This document shows, in pieces, positions 11,673 through 23,532 of a DNA stretch of 64,000 bases. Every line of letters starts with the position of its first letter. Position 1 is the stretch's first letter. The notes under the pieces are model-generated. The model made no database searches and was not told the DNA's origin. It saw only the letters and a program-made list of their open reading frames with translations. This DNA comes from Crossaster papposus (lineage: Eukaryota > Echinodermata > Asteroidea > Velatida > Solasteridae): assembly GCA_037893245.1 (NCBI GenBank), contig JBAIAA010000513.1, forward strand, positions 124,001 to 188,000. The letters are read 5' to 3'. The translations under genes and the position numbers were made by a program.

Positions 11673-12019
11673 GTTTGCTTGCTTGCTTGCTTTGGTGTAC
11701 TCTCCTAAAAGGATCGCTGTTGCCCTGGAGAGGGTGGCACGTAAAGGCGCCTCTGGCAGCCGGCCACATCGACCCAATTTAGCCAGGAACACCGGGGCGA
11801 ACCCCTTCTCTTAGCGATAAGTGTTACTGGGTTCTTTTACGTGCATTATAATGATTATTATTATACAATACACGGGACCTACAGCTTTACGTCTCATCCG
11901 AAAGACGAAGCAATAGTGGTTTCAGTGCCTTGCTTAAGGACACAGGTGTCGAGGCCGAGATCCGAACTCACGCTCTGTGGAACAGAAAACCGGGTTCTTA
12001 ACCGCTCGGCCACGACACT
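11673..12019 (-). mobile_element. tRNA-derived SINE
   Basis: Read on the minus strand, the head starts near 12019 with GTGTCGTGGCCGAGCGGTTA. This holds a Ser/Leu-tRNA-type box A (TGGCCGAGCGG), and a box B-like GTTCGGATCTC lies about 50 bases on. The body contains the block TCCTTAAGCAAGGCACTG, a conserved type of metazoan SINE core. The 3' end is a short tetranucleotide tail, (CAAG)n, at 11673-11695. The ~350-bp length, pol III head, core and simple tail are the standard SINE plan. Its partner LINE is not identifiable here. Confidence 0.85.
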
Positions 12020-12284
12020 CCACATTCTTTTTCGACCCCGCTACCAATAATTAAGGGATTTATAATGTGTACGTTGTGGTTTTATTTCGAAAGTGTATTA
12101 CGATATTTTTTTAACGTTTTTACGTCTCAGAAATAATCATCATATTTTTTTACGTTTTGCTTAGGGCCTATGTTACCGAAACCGTCCGAAGTTTTCTGAA
12201 AGTAAAACGGTTGTAAGGTGTTTTGCATGAAATCGGAGCTCGCATTAGCAAAAATCTATACCAGACGAAATGCCATATAACGCT

Positions 12285-12413
12285 GAACGGCGATCGCAAA
12301 AAAAACCAAGAACAACATAAGAAACACTGCCCGACGCCGCGGTTGAAAGCGAACGCCATTAAGTTGCTTTTCTTAGAATCCGTGATTATAAAACTTCAGA
12401 CAGGTCAGTTATC
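12285..12413 (+). mobile_element. family A MITE, copy 7 (internal fragment)
   Basis: It retains half of the central palindrome (GGCGATCGC), the block around CTGCCCGACGCCG, and the GATTATAAAACTTC..CAGGTCAGTT block in family order. Both TTAA ends are gone, so this is an old relic. Confidence 0.6.
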
Positions 12414-12786
12414 TTGGAATAAGTACCATTTAGAAGACCAATTTATGTATTAAAGAGACCAGTGTCACTAGGGAGACATTTTGAGGTCTCCCTAACGTTC
12501 CAACTACAAGAAGGAGATACATTTTAAAACATTTAACAGTCCAGATCTATAGAGTAGGGTCCAAAATGCATAAATATGAAATTTCGTGAAAAAAGCTTTA
12601 TAAAACGGGTTAGGTTACAGTATAAGAAAGAAAATTGTTGTGCACGTCATTGTGGAGATGTCTCCCAAATGTACAATTTTCGGTTAATATTATTATTAAT
12701 TCTTTCGGGTAATGAAACCAAGGATCCCTCAAAAGCACCCTGGCACTGCATAGCTCGTGGACCTTCTTCCACACTAGTTATATGGC

Positions 12787-12847
12787 CGGATTCGAACCAC
12801 GTACCTTTTGAACACCAATCGTTCTCTTTAACCACTACACTATACGC
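12787..12847 (-). pseudogene. tRNA-like sequence (degenerate)
   Basis: The minus strand carries box A TAGTGTAGTGG and box B GGTTCGAATCC at tRNA-like spacing, as in the unit near 5000. The stems are mismatched. It is probably the head of an old SINE and not a functional tRNA. Confidence 0.55.
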
Positions 12848-12899
12848 AAGTTTCTTCGAACGGAATTCCATTTTATAACTTTGTTGTTTTACCTACCAG

Positions 12900-13854
12900 A
12901 TTTAATACTGTATTACTATTACCTGTATGCTTGTAACGTGACATAAAAGCCTCACTTACTAACAACGGTGGGTAGTTAGATCGGGTGGAGCGGCAACCAC
13001 GCCAATGGTGTTTGGCCTATAAGCGCAGGATGAAATGCAACGATGTGCGCCTGACTACGCGCGTAGTGATGCGGAGATTTTCTCAATGCCCATGACGCCC
13101 TATTTCTTGCTAGCTTTACATCATCAGCCGGTAGTCGAACACTGAAACTTAATCCACATTGCCAGTGGGATTTAAAAGAGAGAGGAAAAAATACGCACTT
13201 TAGAATCACCAAGCAAAAAATCACGAGGATGACAGTGACGCGTGATAGATATTCTGGCTTTTTACGCAAGCCCACCCAGACTGTGTATGCCCACCCTCGT
13301 AACGAGTCGCAATTTACCCTCTAATGGAAATTGAAGCCAAAAGCTTTTACTGCATGGATGCCAATGGCTCTGTCACTTCCGATATATCTTTGTACAATCA
13401 TTTTGACAGGGTCGTGTATGGCACGTTTATGGCACGAAAACGTGAAAACGTGTCACCTTGATTTCACACGCAAACTATTCCCCCCCCCCTCCTGTTTTTC
13501 ATTGTTAGTCCGATTTCTTCTCCGATAATGACCGTTGTTTACGGGCATAACATAACATTGTGTTATATTCGAAATGTTTTTAATCGCATAGTAGCGCCAC
13601 CATACTAAACAGACACGAATTCTCGCAACAAAATAAGTTCTCAGTTATTACTAGTGTGACTCCGATCGTGCTCCGATATAATAGAGTTCAGTGGATGAAT
13701 TCCGAGAAACTGAATCAGCTGACACTATCAACCAATCAGCATATTGGTTCACATTAGCGCTCAGAATGACGTCGCACGTTATGCTAATAATATGTCTACA
13801 TGGTTCGGAGATGGTTCCGTATAACAACGCATATGGACTATTAATAAGTACCTA
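12900..13854. other. non-coding, nothing recognised
   Basis: Short anonymous open frames only. A poly-C stretch lies near 13481-13490. Confidence 0.4.
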
Positions 13855-14155
13855 TAGGAGAGTTCATAGCTTCTGATTGGTCGAGACTCGATCACGTGGA
13901 GAGCATTATCACGCGGTAATTGACCGGGCTTTCAAAAATTGAAGAAAATTTACTGTTTATTTCCTAAATAAATAGGTATTTATTAAAGGGAATAACAGGG
14001 CGAGAACCCGGTCATTCACTGCATTATAATTGACCGGGTTGGGCGATGACCGCTGGTAATAGACCTCGCCTTCGGCTCGGTCTATTACCATTGGTTATCT
14101 CCCAACCCGGTCATTTATCACGCAGTAATGACCGGTTCCTCACCCTGTTATGCCC
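13855..14155. mobile_element. dispersed repeat family F, copy 1 (palindromic)
   Basis: This matches 25838-26048 from TAGGAGAGTTCA onward through GATTGGTC, CGATCACGTGGA and ATTGACCGGGCTTTCAAAA. Within it, GGGTGAGAACCCGGTCAT-type words appear on both strands around a hairpin at 14062-14093 (TAATAGACC / GGTCTATTA), so the right half is a palindrome. The repeated word is TAATTGACCGGG. No coding capacity is seen. Confidence 0.7.
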
Positions 14156-14159
14156 TAAG

Positions 14160-14542
14160 TAATCGTCCTTGTGCCAGGTAAATCTACTTAATCCGTCCTT
14201 TTCATTCCTATTAGAATGACGTAGCTTCTTGAGGCAAAATGAATACCAAATGAAAGATATTTTGATTATATATCAATTTCCCGAAAACCCGAATTTGACC
14301 TTTTGGCCCATTTTTCGACCTCACGACCTTCTTCCGGATACCCGACGAATTAACATTTTTGAGTAGATACATTTCTTGTTTTATATAAATGTACTTATAT
14401 AATTAATGTTTTGTACTCTGTAAGAAACAACGTTGAATAAAGATTGTCCAGCAACAGTTGCAGTGCAATACAATACGATAGCAGTGTCCGGCCTACAAGT
14501 CAGTAAATCAGAAAGTCAGTCAATCGGTCAGGTCTGAGACCA
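14160..14542. other. unassigned DNA with a possible poly(A) signal
   Basis: AATAAA occurs at about 14436 after an AT-rich stretch. I see no exon before it and treat the signal as unproven. Confidence 0.3.
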
Positions 14543-14543
14543 G

Positions 14544-14785
14544 GGGCCAATTTCACGGAGCTGCTAAGCACAACAATTTGCTTAGCACAAAAAAAGTCTT
14601 GCTCATTAAAAACAAGTTATCAGCCAAAATTTTACGTGTTTTTCATGCTAAGCCAAAAACCAGCTGATTATCAATCAAAAACAATAAAGATCGCGTGGAA
14701 ATTTGGTCTGTAACCTTGTTTTTACCAAGGACAAATTTTCATGCTAAGCAAATTTTTGTGCTTAGCAGCTCCGTGAAATTGGCCC
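14544..14785. mobile_element. CAN-target MITE, copy 1
   Basis: A non-coding element of about 242 bp with near-perfect terminal inverted repeats of about 30 bases, GGGCCAATTTCACGGAGCTG...and its inverse ending GGCCC. The three bases CAG occur immediately outside both ends, which fits a 3-bp target duplication. The second copy at 48841-49061 has CAT in the same place. The open frame across it (14695-14910) is a shadow. Confidence 0.8.
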
Positions 14786-15969
14786 CAGTACAAACCGAAG
14801 CGATTTCTTATTCTGGAAAAAACAAAGTCTGTAGGTGTCAAGATGAGCAACTTCAGTCTAAAAGTTGGTGCGTCCGTGTTTTTTACAAAAAAAATCGAAC
14901 GAATTTTTAAGATAAGATAAGTAGTTTGTGGGAACACCATGTGGTAATTCTCTAATAGTAGTGAGATGTGTAGGTCTCATCTAAATTTTGAAGAGATATA
15001 AATAATGCACTCTAACGAACACTTTTTTTGTTTTCATTGGCAGACCTTTCTACAGTTTTAAAAAGTGGTGGTTTTGTCATTGCTCAAACTGCGCGCTAGG
15101 TTTTGAGCTAACCCACTGGGCATTTTACCCGATATTACCCAGGTTGTAACGAGTAATAACGCGAGTCACCCAATGTTACCAGGAAGAATGATACCGATAA
15201 TTCTGGCATTGCATTGTTATTACAACCCGATATTACCCCAATATTACCAGGGAGAATGTAACCGATATTTCCGGCATTGCCAAGTTACCACCCGATAATA
15301 CCCCGTTTACCCATCACTATAACAAGTTATTACCGGGTTAAATATCATACCGATGGGTAATACCGGGAAAATATAGCAGACCAATATTTCTCTGTTACAA
15401 CCCATTTATCTGATATTACCAGGGAGAATATAACCGATTTCTGTCATGTTCATGATATATACCAGGGAGAATGTAACAGCATTGCCATGTTATTACTACC
15501 CGGATCCCCGGATCTTGTCGTAAAATGTCAACTTCTTGCTGAATCCTCTCCCGTAATTCCACAAGGTTCCGTGGGGGACTAGCGTAGACCTTATTCTTAA
15601 ATTAAGGTATCCCCAAAGGAAAAAGTCACATGGAGTCTAGGATTAGGATTACATAATTCAATGTCGGTCATTGAACCTGGGCCACATAAAGACGCGGTTA
15701 GATGCACACCACTGACCGCGAAGAGGGATGGTTCATTTCTATGTGGCTTACAAAATTATTAATTTGGACATTTCTGAAATCTGCCTATAGTTTTCAAGAC
15801 AATGGTACTCAGTTACCATGACCGTAGGCCTGCGATGTAGGTGTCAGAAGAAAGCTTGTAGCTCCTACTTTCTGATATTGACTTCAGTTTTTCCATGAAA
15901 TGTATACTTTCGGGATTATGGCCATTTTCCGCTGGGTTTTGTTTTTTTAAGGTTCACCCTGTAGATTTA

Positions 15970-16950
15970 GTTTTTAAAAGTAATAATTCTATCTTTTGAT
16001 CGTTTGTTAGCCCAATCTTTCAATTGGGCGGTGAAAAATTAGTCTTTAGACTCATTAAATTGTTCCTCTGCACGGAAATCTTTAGTAAAAGGCGAAAGAT
16101 TTATGCGAATGCAGAGAAACCAGAGTGATGGGAAATACAATTTAGGGTAGTCTTGTAAAGTGAGTATCTTGTGAGTCACAGTAAGGTACTCACGTACCGG
16201 ATTACAAAAATACTTGCTGGCTTTTCTTGCTAACAATAACAGAAATTGTGTTTATAAACAAAGTAAATCAAAACTAATACTAAATAATAAGGTTTTATCT
16301 GGGGAAAAATAATGTTATATTCATAAAAACACAAAATATTGTATGTTGTACAGGGAGTGAACTGTTTAAATATTCATGATTAGAAGGCGTGGCTTCACCA
16401 TGCACAATACATTTAATGGAATGCACTAGTACATTGTACATCTTGTGTGTGGCACATGTACCGGCCGCAACATGCACAATACATTGATAATATGCACTCG
16501 TGCATGCATTCAATGTATTGTGCACGGTGAAGCCACGCCCACTGATCATGAATATTCACACATTCACATCCTGGGCAAAAGTACTGGTAAATTCTACAAT
16601 ATTTGTCTTTTTTTAAATATAACACCTTTTTTTCCCTATGAAACCTGAACAGTTTATATTCAGTTTGTTTTTAAACACATGTTCTGTTATTTTTAGCTAG
16701 TTACAAGAAAACAGACAAGTAATTTTGTAATCCGGCGAGTACCTTACTGTGACTCACAAGATACTCACTTTACAAGACTACCCTAAATTGTATTGCCCAT
16801 CACTCTGGTTTCTCTGCATTCGCATAAATCTTTCGCCTTTTACTAAAGATTTCCGTGCAGAGGAACAATTTAATGAGTCTAAAGACTAATTTTTCGCTGC
16901 CCAATTGAAAGATTGGGCTAACAAACAATCAAAAGATAGACTTTAAAAAC
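15970..16950. mobile_element. ~1-kb fold-back element (near-complete palindrome)
   Basis: Long arms at about 15985-16207 and 16728-16945 are inverse copies: AGCCCAATCTTTCAATTGGG, GCGAATGCAGAGAAACC and GTGACTCACAAGATACTCAC all appear on both sides. Inside lies a second inverted pair centred near 16463, carrying AGGCGTGGCTTCACC / GGTGAAGCCACGCC and ATGCACAATACATT. Palindromy therefore continues almost to the centre. No transposase is visible. It lies inside the interrupted array element at 15112-18231. Confidence 0.8.
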
Positions 16951-17096
16951 TACAATATTATACCAATGGCCAGTCATCACTACACAGATACTAAACAATA
17001 ATTCACTGAACTATCTGTACCAAGTCAATCAAACTGTTGAAGTTTGGCAGGTTAAGTAGTGTACCAATAATTACTGAACCTGTTAGCTGTTGTTCT

Positions 17097-17240
17097 AGCC
17101 TTCACCTAGTTGTGGGGACAGGTTCTTTTGTTTGGAAAAACAGACCGAGTAGTGGGGACATTTTTGTGTCCCCATAGTGCGTTGGGTCACCAGTAAAGGG
17201 GTCAAGAGGTAGAATTGGGTTAGGGTGAGATCCTGGGGGT
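17097..17240 (+). repeat. dispersed repeat family D, copy 1 (partial)
   Basis: CACCTAGTTGTGGGGACAGG, TTTTGTTTGGAAAA, CCGAGTAGTGGGGACA and the GTTGGGTC block occur in the same order as in 43861-44140 and, inverted, 58193-58477. The right part of the family is missing here. Confidence 0.7.
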
Positions 17241-18231
17241 TAGGGTAATTTTTTTACCTTTCACACACGAGTACATTAGTAAATGGTCACACTTATTAAA
17301 CACATTTTTTTCTTTTGGGTTTTTTCTGGCAGCTTCATTCTTATAATCATGGCAAAGTATTCCAATCACTGCTGGCAAACGTGTCAACAAGCCTGCAAAT
17401 TATGCGCAATACTTCTTTAGCTCCCATTATTAAAAAACTAAATAAAATAAACCATCCAATTACAAGAGGGTTCCAGGAAAAGAATATTATTAACTTGTTA
17501 ATTGGTTAATTATATTGGTTTATACTAATATTACGATACTACCGAAACAATACTACAATGTATCATATAAACATCAATTACTATTCTGAGCTTGCCACTC
17601 CTACAGTCCTAGCGTGTACTAAATTGCTATAATATGTGCCCAATATCATTATCACCGCCGTCTGTAATCACAGTTTGCAATTAATTTTGTGTTAATTTTT
17701 ATTTTATTTTTTGCTTTTTGGCAAATTTGTTTCTTTGAGACTTGGAGTAAATAAATATTACACAATTATCTCTACGAAAACACCCTAAACGTATCAATAT
17801 TAGTACGCAAAACATATAACGTTCATGTAGAAAAAGTGACAAGATTGTTTCACCAAGGTTTATCACTCCAAATTGGGGTCAACATGTAAATTGAGTTCAC
17901 CCGATATTACCCCATTTACCCAATATTATCAGGGAGAATGTAACTGATATTTCTGGCATTGCCGTGTTATTACCCCCTGATATTACCCCATTACCCAATA
18001 TTACCAGGGAGAATGTAACTGATATTTCTGGCATTGCCGTGTTATTAACACCTGATATTCCCCCATTTACCAAATAGTACCAGGGAGAATGTAACTGATA
18101 TTTCTGGCATTTTCATGTTATTAACTCGGTAAAATGTTACCCATTACCCTGTTATAACTCACTAAAATGTCGGTTTCAACAGGGCAATATAAACAGTAAT
18201 ATCGGTAATCGGTAACAAATTGCCCAGTGGG

Positions 18232-19171
18232 AAAGGTTATAAATTAATTTAATAAATTAATTCACGGTTTTGATTTACGTTTCATACTTTTCGTGGTAAA
18301 CGGTAGATTGTTTTGAGCAGTTACAGGGATCTTTTAAAGACAAATAATGATTTGGACAAAAAGCAGCCAACCAAACGATGTCACTGTCACCAAGCGCCGC
18401 CATTATAAAAACGTAGTTTATGAAATATCGTTCCACATCGACTAGCGCTAACTCAAAACGTAGGCGAACGTTCGTGCAAACAATTCACGTAATAAGTGGA
18501 ACGCACACCTGGTCCGCATCGTATACCGCGAGCATGTCCATAAATGTGGAATTCCGGTACAGTATACCGCTAAACCAACTTGTGCACATTACAAATACAC
18601 ATGTACACACACATACTATAGTACTTACATCGTTGTAAATACCTCCAATCGTGGACCCCCTATTGTCCGCTTTTGTTAGTATTTTAACTTTTTTTGAAGA
18701 CCTGTGTGTTTTATACATGAATCTCAACATTAAACATATTTTGTTAATATATTTGTTCAATGTCCACTATTTGAATGCGTAAATGCAAAGGCTAGATGTT
18801 CTAACATTATACAACTCGCGTTGTGCATGCAGTCGACAAAGCGCATGCGCTTACTAGGCCCCCCCCCCCCCCCCCCCCCCACCACCACCAATCAAAAGTT
18901 GAAATAGATAAATTAATTACTTGCAATGTCTCATTTTGAAAGTTCATATCAAATACAATGCTAAACAAGTACCAGGATGCCACACATAAAAAGCACACGG
19001 ACACACCAACTTTAAACGTAGTAGTAGCGTATACATGTTTACCATTTGCTTTTGCTGTAATTTTCGAAAATGGATAGGTCAGGGGGTTCGTGAGTATTGT
19101 AACGATGAACTGTTTTTAAAGTTTTGTGTTCAAAGATGTGGAAAAACCAAGAACATTTACGCTGTTTTTGT
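18232..19171. other. non-coding with poly-C tract at 18859-18880
   Basis: No exon or paired repeat was recognised. A 22-base C run lies at 18859-18880, next to an ACC triplet run. Confidence 0.4.
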
Positions 19172-19254
19172 AGTCTGGTTCCTTGAATTCCTTTAGACAA
19201 AATAGAGCAATTTATGGACGTCGGGGAATTATCAGGTTAGGGAGCCAGACTAGT
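19172..19254. repeat. small inverted-repeat unit
   Basis: TAGTCTGGTTCC faces GGAGCCAGACTAG across about 60 bases. TAGTCTGGTTC also occurs alone near 3932 and 33632, which suggests a small dispersed family. Confidence 0.5.
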
Positions 19255-19450
19255 TGACTTGCACCCATTCACGGATGTGTAAAATATGGACGAATTGTTG
19301 GGCAGTGTTTGAAAATAGTAATTTTTTTCCACGATTTGCGGCCGGCAGTCGTTGGAAAATAAAACAATATTACACTTTTCAAGAAATACACAGCACACGC
19401 GGTGCCGTGATTTCAAAGGACTTCATTTTACCGGTGTGCATCCTTAGACA

Positions 19451-19548
19451 TGGGCCTAATTTCACGGCGCTGCTTAACAGTTAGTGGAAAAGTTGTGCTA
19501 ACTTTAGCAGAAAAATGTGCTAACCTTAAGCGCTATTTCACGGTGTTT
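19451..19548. mobile_element. CAN-target MITE fragment
   Basis: GGGCCTAATTTCACGGCGCTG followed by GTGCTAAC-type words resembles one end of the 14544 family. It is diverged and lacks the second end. Confidence 0.5.
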
Positions 19549-19621
19549 TTGTGCTAGCGTTTTGCGCGCGCATGGATATTCTACTGTTACGTCACTGATT
19601 TAAGCGAATTTTCCCGCTAGG

Positions 19622-19935
19622 TTAAAGGTAGTATACACCATTGGTAATTGCTTGAATTATCATGAATGGGTAGATTTGGGGGATGTACGGGATCATGAAT
19701 CATGGATGCCGAGAAAAGCACGAAAAACAGCGTTTGTTTTCAACCGGCGTCGAGCAGTTATTCTTATGTTATTTGTGTTTTTTCGCGATCTTGAAAAAAT
19801 TACAAGATATCTAGAGCAATCATTTTGCTGGATGCCTAGAATCATTATTTACTTTCAGATTAGCAAGATATTTCCTAATAATTAGGTAGTACATTTTTTC
19901 GATATCTGCAAATGGTGTAGGGGCCTATCCTACGT
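19622..19935 (-). mobile_element. TTAA-ended MITE, family A, copy 4 (inverted)
   Basis: It starts TTAAAGGTAGTATACACCAT and runs through the family landmarks in inverse order. The distal end is disturbed: GGGGCC interrupts the terminal motif at about 19919, so the second TTAA is lost. The 77-codon open frame inside it is not a gene. Confidence 0.75.
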
Positions 19936-22245
19936 GCCTTTTGCTGTGCTATACTGCTTACGGTCCCCATGAAATAGACCAAGGCTCGGTTAGCAGAAAA
20001 TCGTGTGCGGGCAGGTATGATGGATAGTCACGGAAGGGGGAGACTAGCGTACCGCTTGGCTATTATTATTTATTGGTAATGTCATTGCATTGCATGTCTC
20101 GTACGCGTGCTTAGTCCGAGATGCACGGTAGCAGGTGCATTTATAGTCTTGTTAAGAACATAATACAGCGACAAAGGTAAGAAGAGGACCAAAAGATCGG
20201 ACGTGAGTCTATTTGAACAGGTTCACTTCATGTGAGTGACTTCAATGCAGATACATAGGTCAAAATACTGTGCCACGATACCAGCTCTCGCAGCATCTTG
20301 TCGATTCACGAATTCCGACTTACTGTATCTGTCACTATACTTCGGCGGCAGTTGGGCCGTCTGATATGCTCATGAACATTTCACAGCCACCGTAAAATTA
20401 ATTAGCGTGGCCATGACATTTGCAAAATTGCGCGCCTGTTTCGGAGTAGGTAGACTCCACTCGAGTCTGAAAGTTGTCACCGAGTGTTTTCATCGAGTTT
20501 TTGAATTAGGTAAAACAGTTGGTACTGCTGTGCACGCATGGAGGAATAAGAACAAGCACACCATGGCATGCATGGCGAGTCGCACGCAGCTGGCCAAAGA
20601 ATCACAAGCGCTGAATTTCCGCACCTAATAGCGTCCATCAGCAATAACCCTAGAATGTGCCATGTATACTAGACTTGATGACAAGTCGTTACATAGTCGT
20701 GTTTCATCCGTGAATTTCAGTCGAAATCCATCGGCACGGCGGGTTTAAGACTAGTAACGTGCCGAGTTGCGACTAAAGTGTAATATTGTATTTGATGTTT
20801 TTAAACCCTATTTGTAAATGTCTTATTGTCATTTTCAATGAATGTCAATAAACTTAAGGTATTTCAAATAACTTCGAACTCTGCAAATTGGGGACGAGGC
20901 AACCGCAACGTCCCCCGTATATATACCGAGTGGACCGCTTACCGACTTGGCACCAAGTCTACTTGTATACCGATATAGAAAAGAATAAAAAAGTAGAAAC
21001 AAATCCGTGCACAATCGTGCCCTGTCGAGAGCATATTACAAACGCTTGTAGGCTATCATAAGTGCCAAACCATTTTGTATGCATCGTAAATGTTGCGAAT
21101 AAGATAAACAGGACGTTTTGACTTTCTTCCTTTCTCAGTTTGTTAAAGGAAAAATGCAGTGTTGTACTGCACCTCAGGGATCAGAATTCGGAATTAATGT
21201 TTACTGCGTGCCGATTAATATAATTACGGTTTAGTGAAATAAACACCTGGCTTTTCAAGCTATTTAAAGGAGACTCTAAAAATATGAAGCAAGATCATTT
21301 CTGTGCGGCTCATTGTGTTTCCGTAATCTCAGCTACATAGGGAGATGTTGTGTTAGGTACCGTAAAGGCCGGTTCATATTCATGCGAATACGAACGCGAA
21401 TCGAATTTGACGTCACGAGGCATTCTCCTACCAAAATTAGGGGAAAATGCCCGACGTCACGACACGCCGTTTTCACCCAAGTATAGGCTATAGTGAACCG
21501 GCGCGGCAGTGTAACAACATAGCCGTAGATTTGTTGGTAGAGATTTGTTGGTAGATGGGGGGAGGGGGTGGAATTCTCTCAACAATTGACAAAAAATGGG
21601 AATATTCCTCATTGTTAGTCAAATATGTCTCTTTCATAGCCAGGTGTTTGGGTGATTACATCCCTAACCGCCAAGAAATCTACAACAGTCCATCGTGCTG
21701 GTTATTTAGCGGAGACTCCGTACTCAAGGATGTCGATAAACCAATGGTGCTGATGACGTCACAAGATGGTTTCATAGCCCATAGAAAATCGCACGCGTAT
21801 ACAAAGTGTGAAGTATCAGTGTACGGACTACGGAGGACTTTTGTAACGTGAATAACGGAGACCGTTGGCTTTGTTTGTGTGAAATGTTTTAATATAATTA
21901 TGACATTCTCTAAAGAAGAGCTTTAGGAAAGTTATAGGGCTTGTAGGCTGTACCGAGTACACGAATACTCTATAATGTTTTCAATTTCAAATAATCGAGA
22001 AACATTAGCGGTTCTGGGAGACGATGAAAATCTTCTGGTTCATGGTAATATTTGTATCTTACAAATTCCGTGTTACGTTGTAGTTCGTCAGAGCCATGAT
22101 TTTGTTGAAAAGAACTTTCGCGCAGATTTAAAACTAATCTTCCGAGAGACAAATTAGCTCCCCTCCTCTTCTTTACCGTTGGTCAAATTCCGCCTCCTGT
22201 TATTTATATCATTAGTTTTTGACGAGCGCATGCAGGCGCATTCAA
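19936..22245. other. mostly unique non-coding DNA
   Basis: There is an anonymous open frame at 20407-20628 (73 codons), followed by AATAAA near 20849, which could be a terminal exon and 3' end. No protein family is recognisable. A small inverted pair, GGCCGGTTCA / TGAACCGGC, frames about 21369-21502. Confidence 0.4.
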
Positions 22246-22495
22246 ATTAAAAATATCTCACCTATTTGAAAGTAAAATAATGATTCTTTGAATCCAGCAA
22301 AATTATTGCGCTAGGTATCCTGTATGTTCCGAAAAATGCAATTTTGCAAACTAATGCCCTTTGTTTTCCTTCGGCATCCATGTTTGTAAAACTTCGCACA
22401 TGTCAGTAAAGCGATATTTACTATAAAACACAACCCCCAAAATACACCCGTTCCTGATAATTCAAGCAATTACCATTGGTGTATCCCACCTTTAA
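22246..22495 (+). mobile_element. family A MITE, copy 5 (5'-truncated)
   Basis: Only the right two thirds remain, from AAATATCTCACCTATTTGAA to the terminal TACCATTGGTGTATCCCACC and TTAA. The central palindrome is deleted. Confidence 0.7.
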
Positions 22496-22651
22496 CTTGA
22501 CCACTGAATTTCGAAATGGAATATTCGTTCAAATCCAAGTTGGGGTAATTGAATACTAAATTATTCCAAAATGGACAACCCCGCATGCCAATTACACCGA
22601 TAAATTAAAAGTGGCTATAAAATGCCTCTAAAACCGATAAGGATGGGGGCC

Positions 22652-22672
22652 GGGGGGGGGGGGGGGGGGGGG
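22652..22672. repeat. poly-G tract
   Basis: A run of about 21 G inside a longer G-rich stretch in anonymous non-coding DNA. Confidence 0.9.
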
Positions 22673-23142
22673 AGGGGGTGGCTATAGGCTATACTGCACC
22701 CCAATGAACCGATCAATGAAGTAATACTATAACGAAAAAGTAAAAAGTATGTGATGATCCGCGATCATTCTCACCCCGATAAACTGGGTTCCAGCTTTGG
22801 TCTTCACTATATACAGAAACAATTAATGCGCAAAATGGCACAATAACCCCGGTAGTTTTGACGCTCAATTAAATTCTTCCTATTACTGTATTTGACTGTC
22901 CCGTTTCCCTCTTTTCACCAGGTGCTGACGTCACACAGTTCACTGCAAAGAAGTGGTTCCCTTCGCAAGCAGTTGCAGAGGTTTCTGTCAAGATGAAGGA
23001 TGGTGTTATGGATCATAGTCACGGTGACTACTGCATGCAGAGCTGCAGTGCACATGAACTGCAGAACTTGACTTTGTGCTGTTAAACGGGACATGCTTCG
23101 TTTATCATTGGCTTTCGCGGTGACATGTTGGAACAAAACTTA

Positions 23143-23264
23143 GGCCGTGTCTGAATTACTTTAGTGGCTACGGCTCGATACTACACACGAGTCATTGATA
23201 TGTGGCGCAGCCGCTACCATAGACTCGTGTGTAATTTCAAGTTGCAATCAATTCGGAAACGGCC
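23143..23264. mobile_element. short GGCCGTGTC-ended inverted repeat
   Basis: The left end GGCCGTGTCTGAATTAC faces an imperfect inverse ending CGGAAACGGCC. ACACACGAGTC / GACTCGTGTGT pairs further in. The length is about 122 bp. The ends resemble those of 61257-61683. Confidence 0.55.
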
Positions 23265-23278
23265 TTTAATTCCATATG

Positions 23279-23452
23279 AAGCACGATATGTGGCAGAGAA
23301 ACCCCCCCCCCCCCCTCTCATTGTGTTGACCATTGTGTTCCCGGAATCTCGGGAATTCTTTTTAGGTTTCAAGGGGGATGTGTTAGCAATAGTGTTGAGT
23401 GTGTATAAGGTATAGGGATAAGAGGGGGGTACCCCTCTGCCACATATCGTGC
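23279..23452. repeat. ~175-bp inverted repeat with C/G tracts
   Basis: AGCACGATATGTGGCAGAG at the left faces CTCTGCCACATATCGTGCT at the right, with a poly-C tract on one side and a G-rich tract on the other. It is probably a small MITE. Confidence 0.65.
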
Positions 23453-23532
23453 TGGGTATATTTAATTCACAGAAACTTGGTAATGACGTCATCTCACAAG
23501 ATTCGTCCATTTATTTCTTACGCGACGACATT

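Larger units (their letters stand above)
15112..18231. mobile_element. TIR element with tandem GATATTACC-type repeats, split by a 2.4-kb block
   Basis: CCCACTGGGCA at 15112 faces TGCCCAGTGGG at 18221-18231. The inner flanks on both sides are a tandem array whose unit carries AGGGAGAATGTAAC, TGATATTTCTGGCATTGC and GATATTACCCC in the same orientation. In the right part (17905-18180) the period is 75-76 bp; on the left it is irregular. The block between about 15510 and 17880 lacks the unit, so it was probably inserted into a once continuous array. Confidence 0.65.

Noticed and set aside
4963-12847. Functional tRNA genes near 5000 and 12800
   Set aside because: Boxes A and B are good, but the T-stems and acceptor stems do not pair properly.
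20407-20850. 73-codon frame followed by AATAAA, a possible terminal exon
   Set aside because: No acceptor with supporting upstream exon and no recognisable protein; kept only as a remark.
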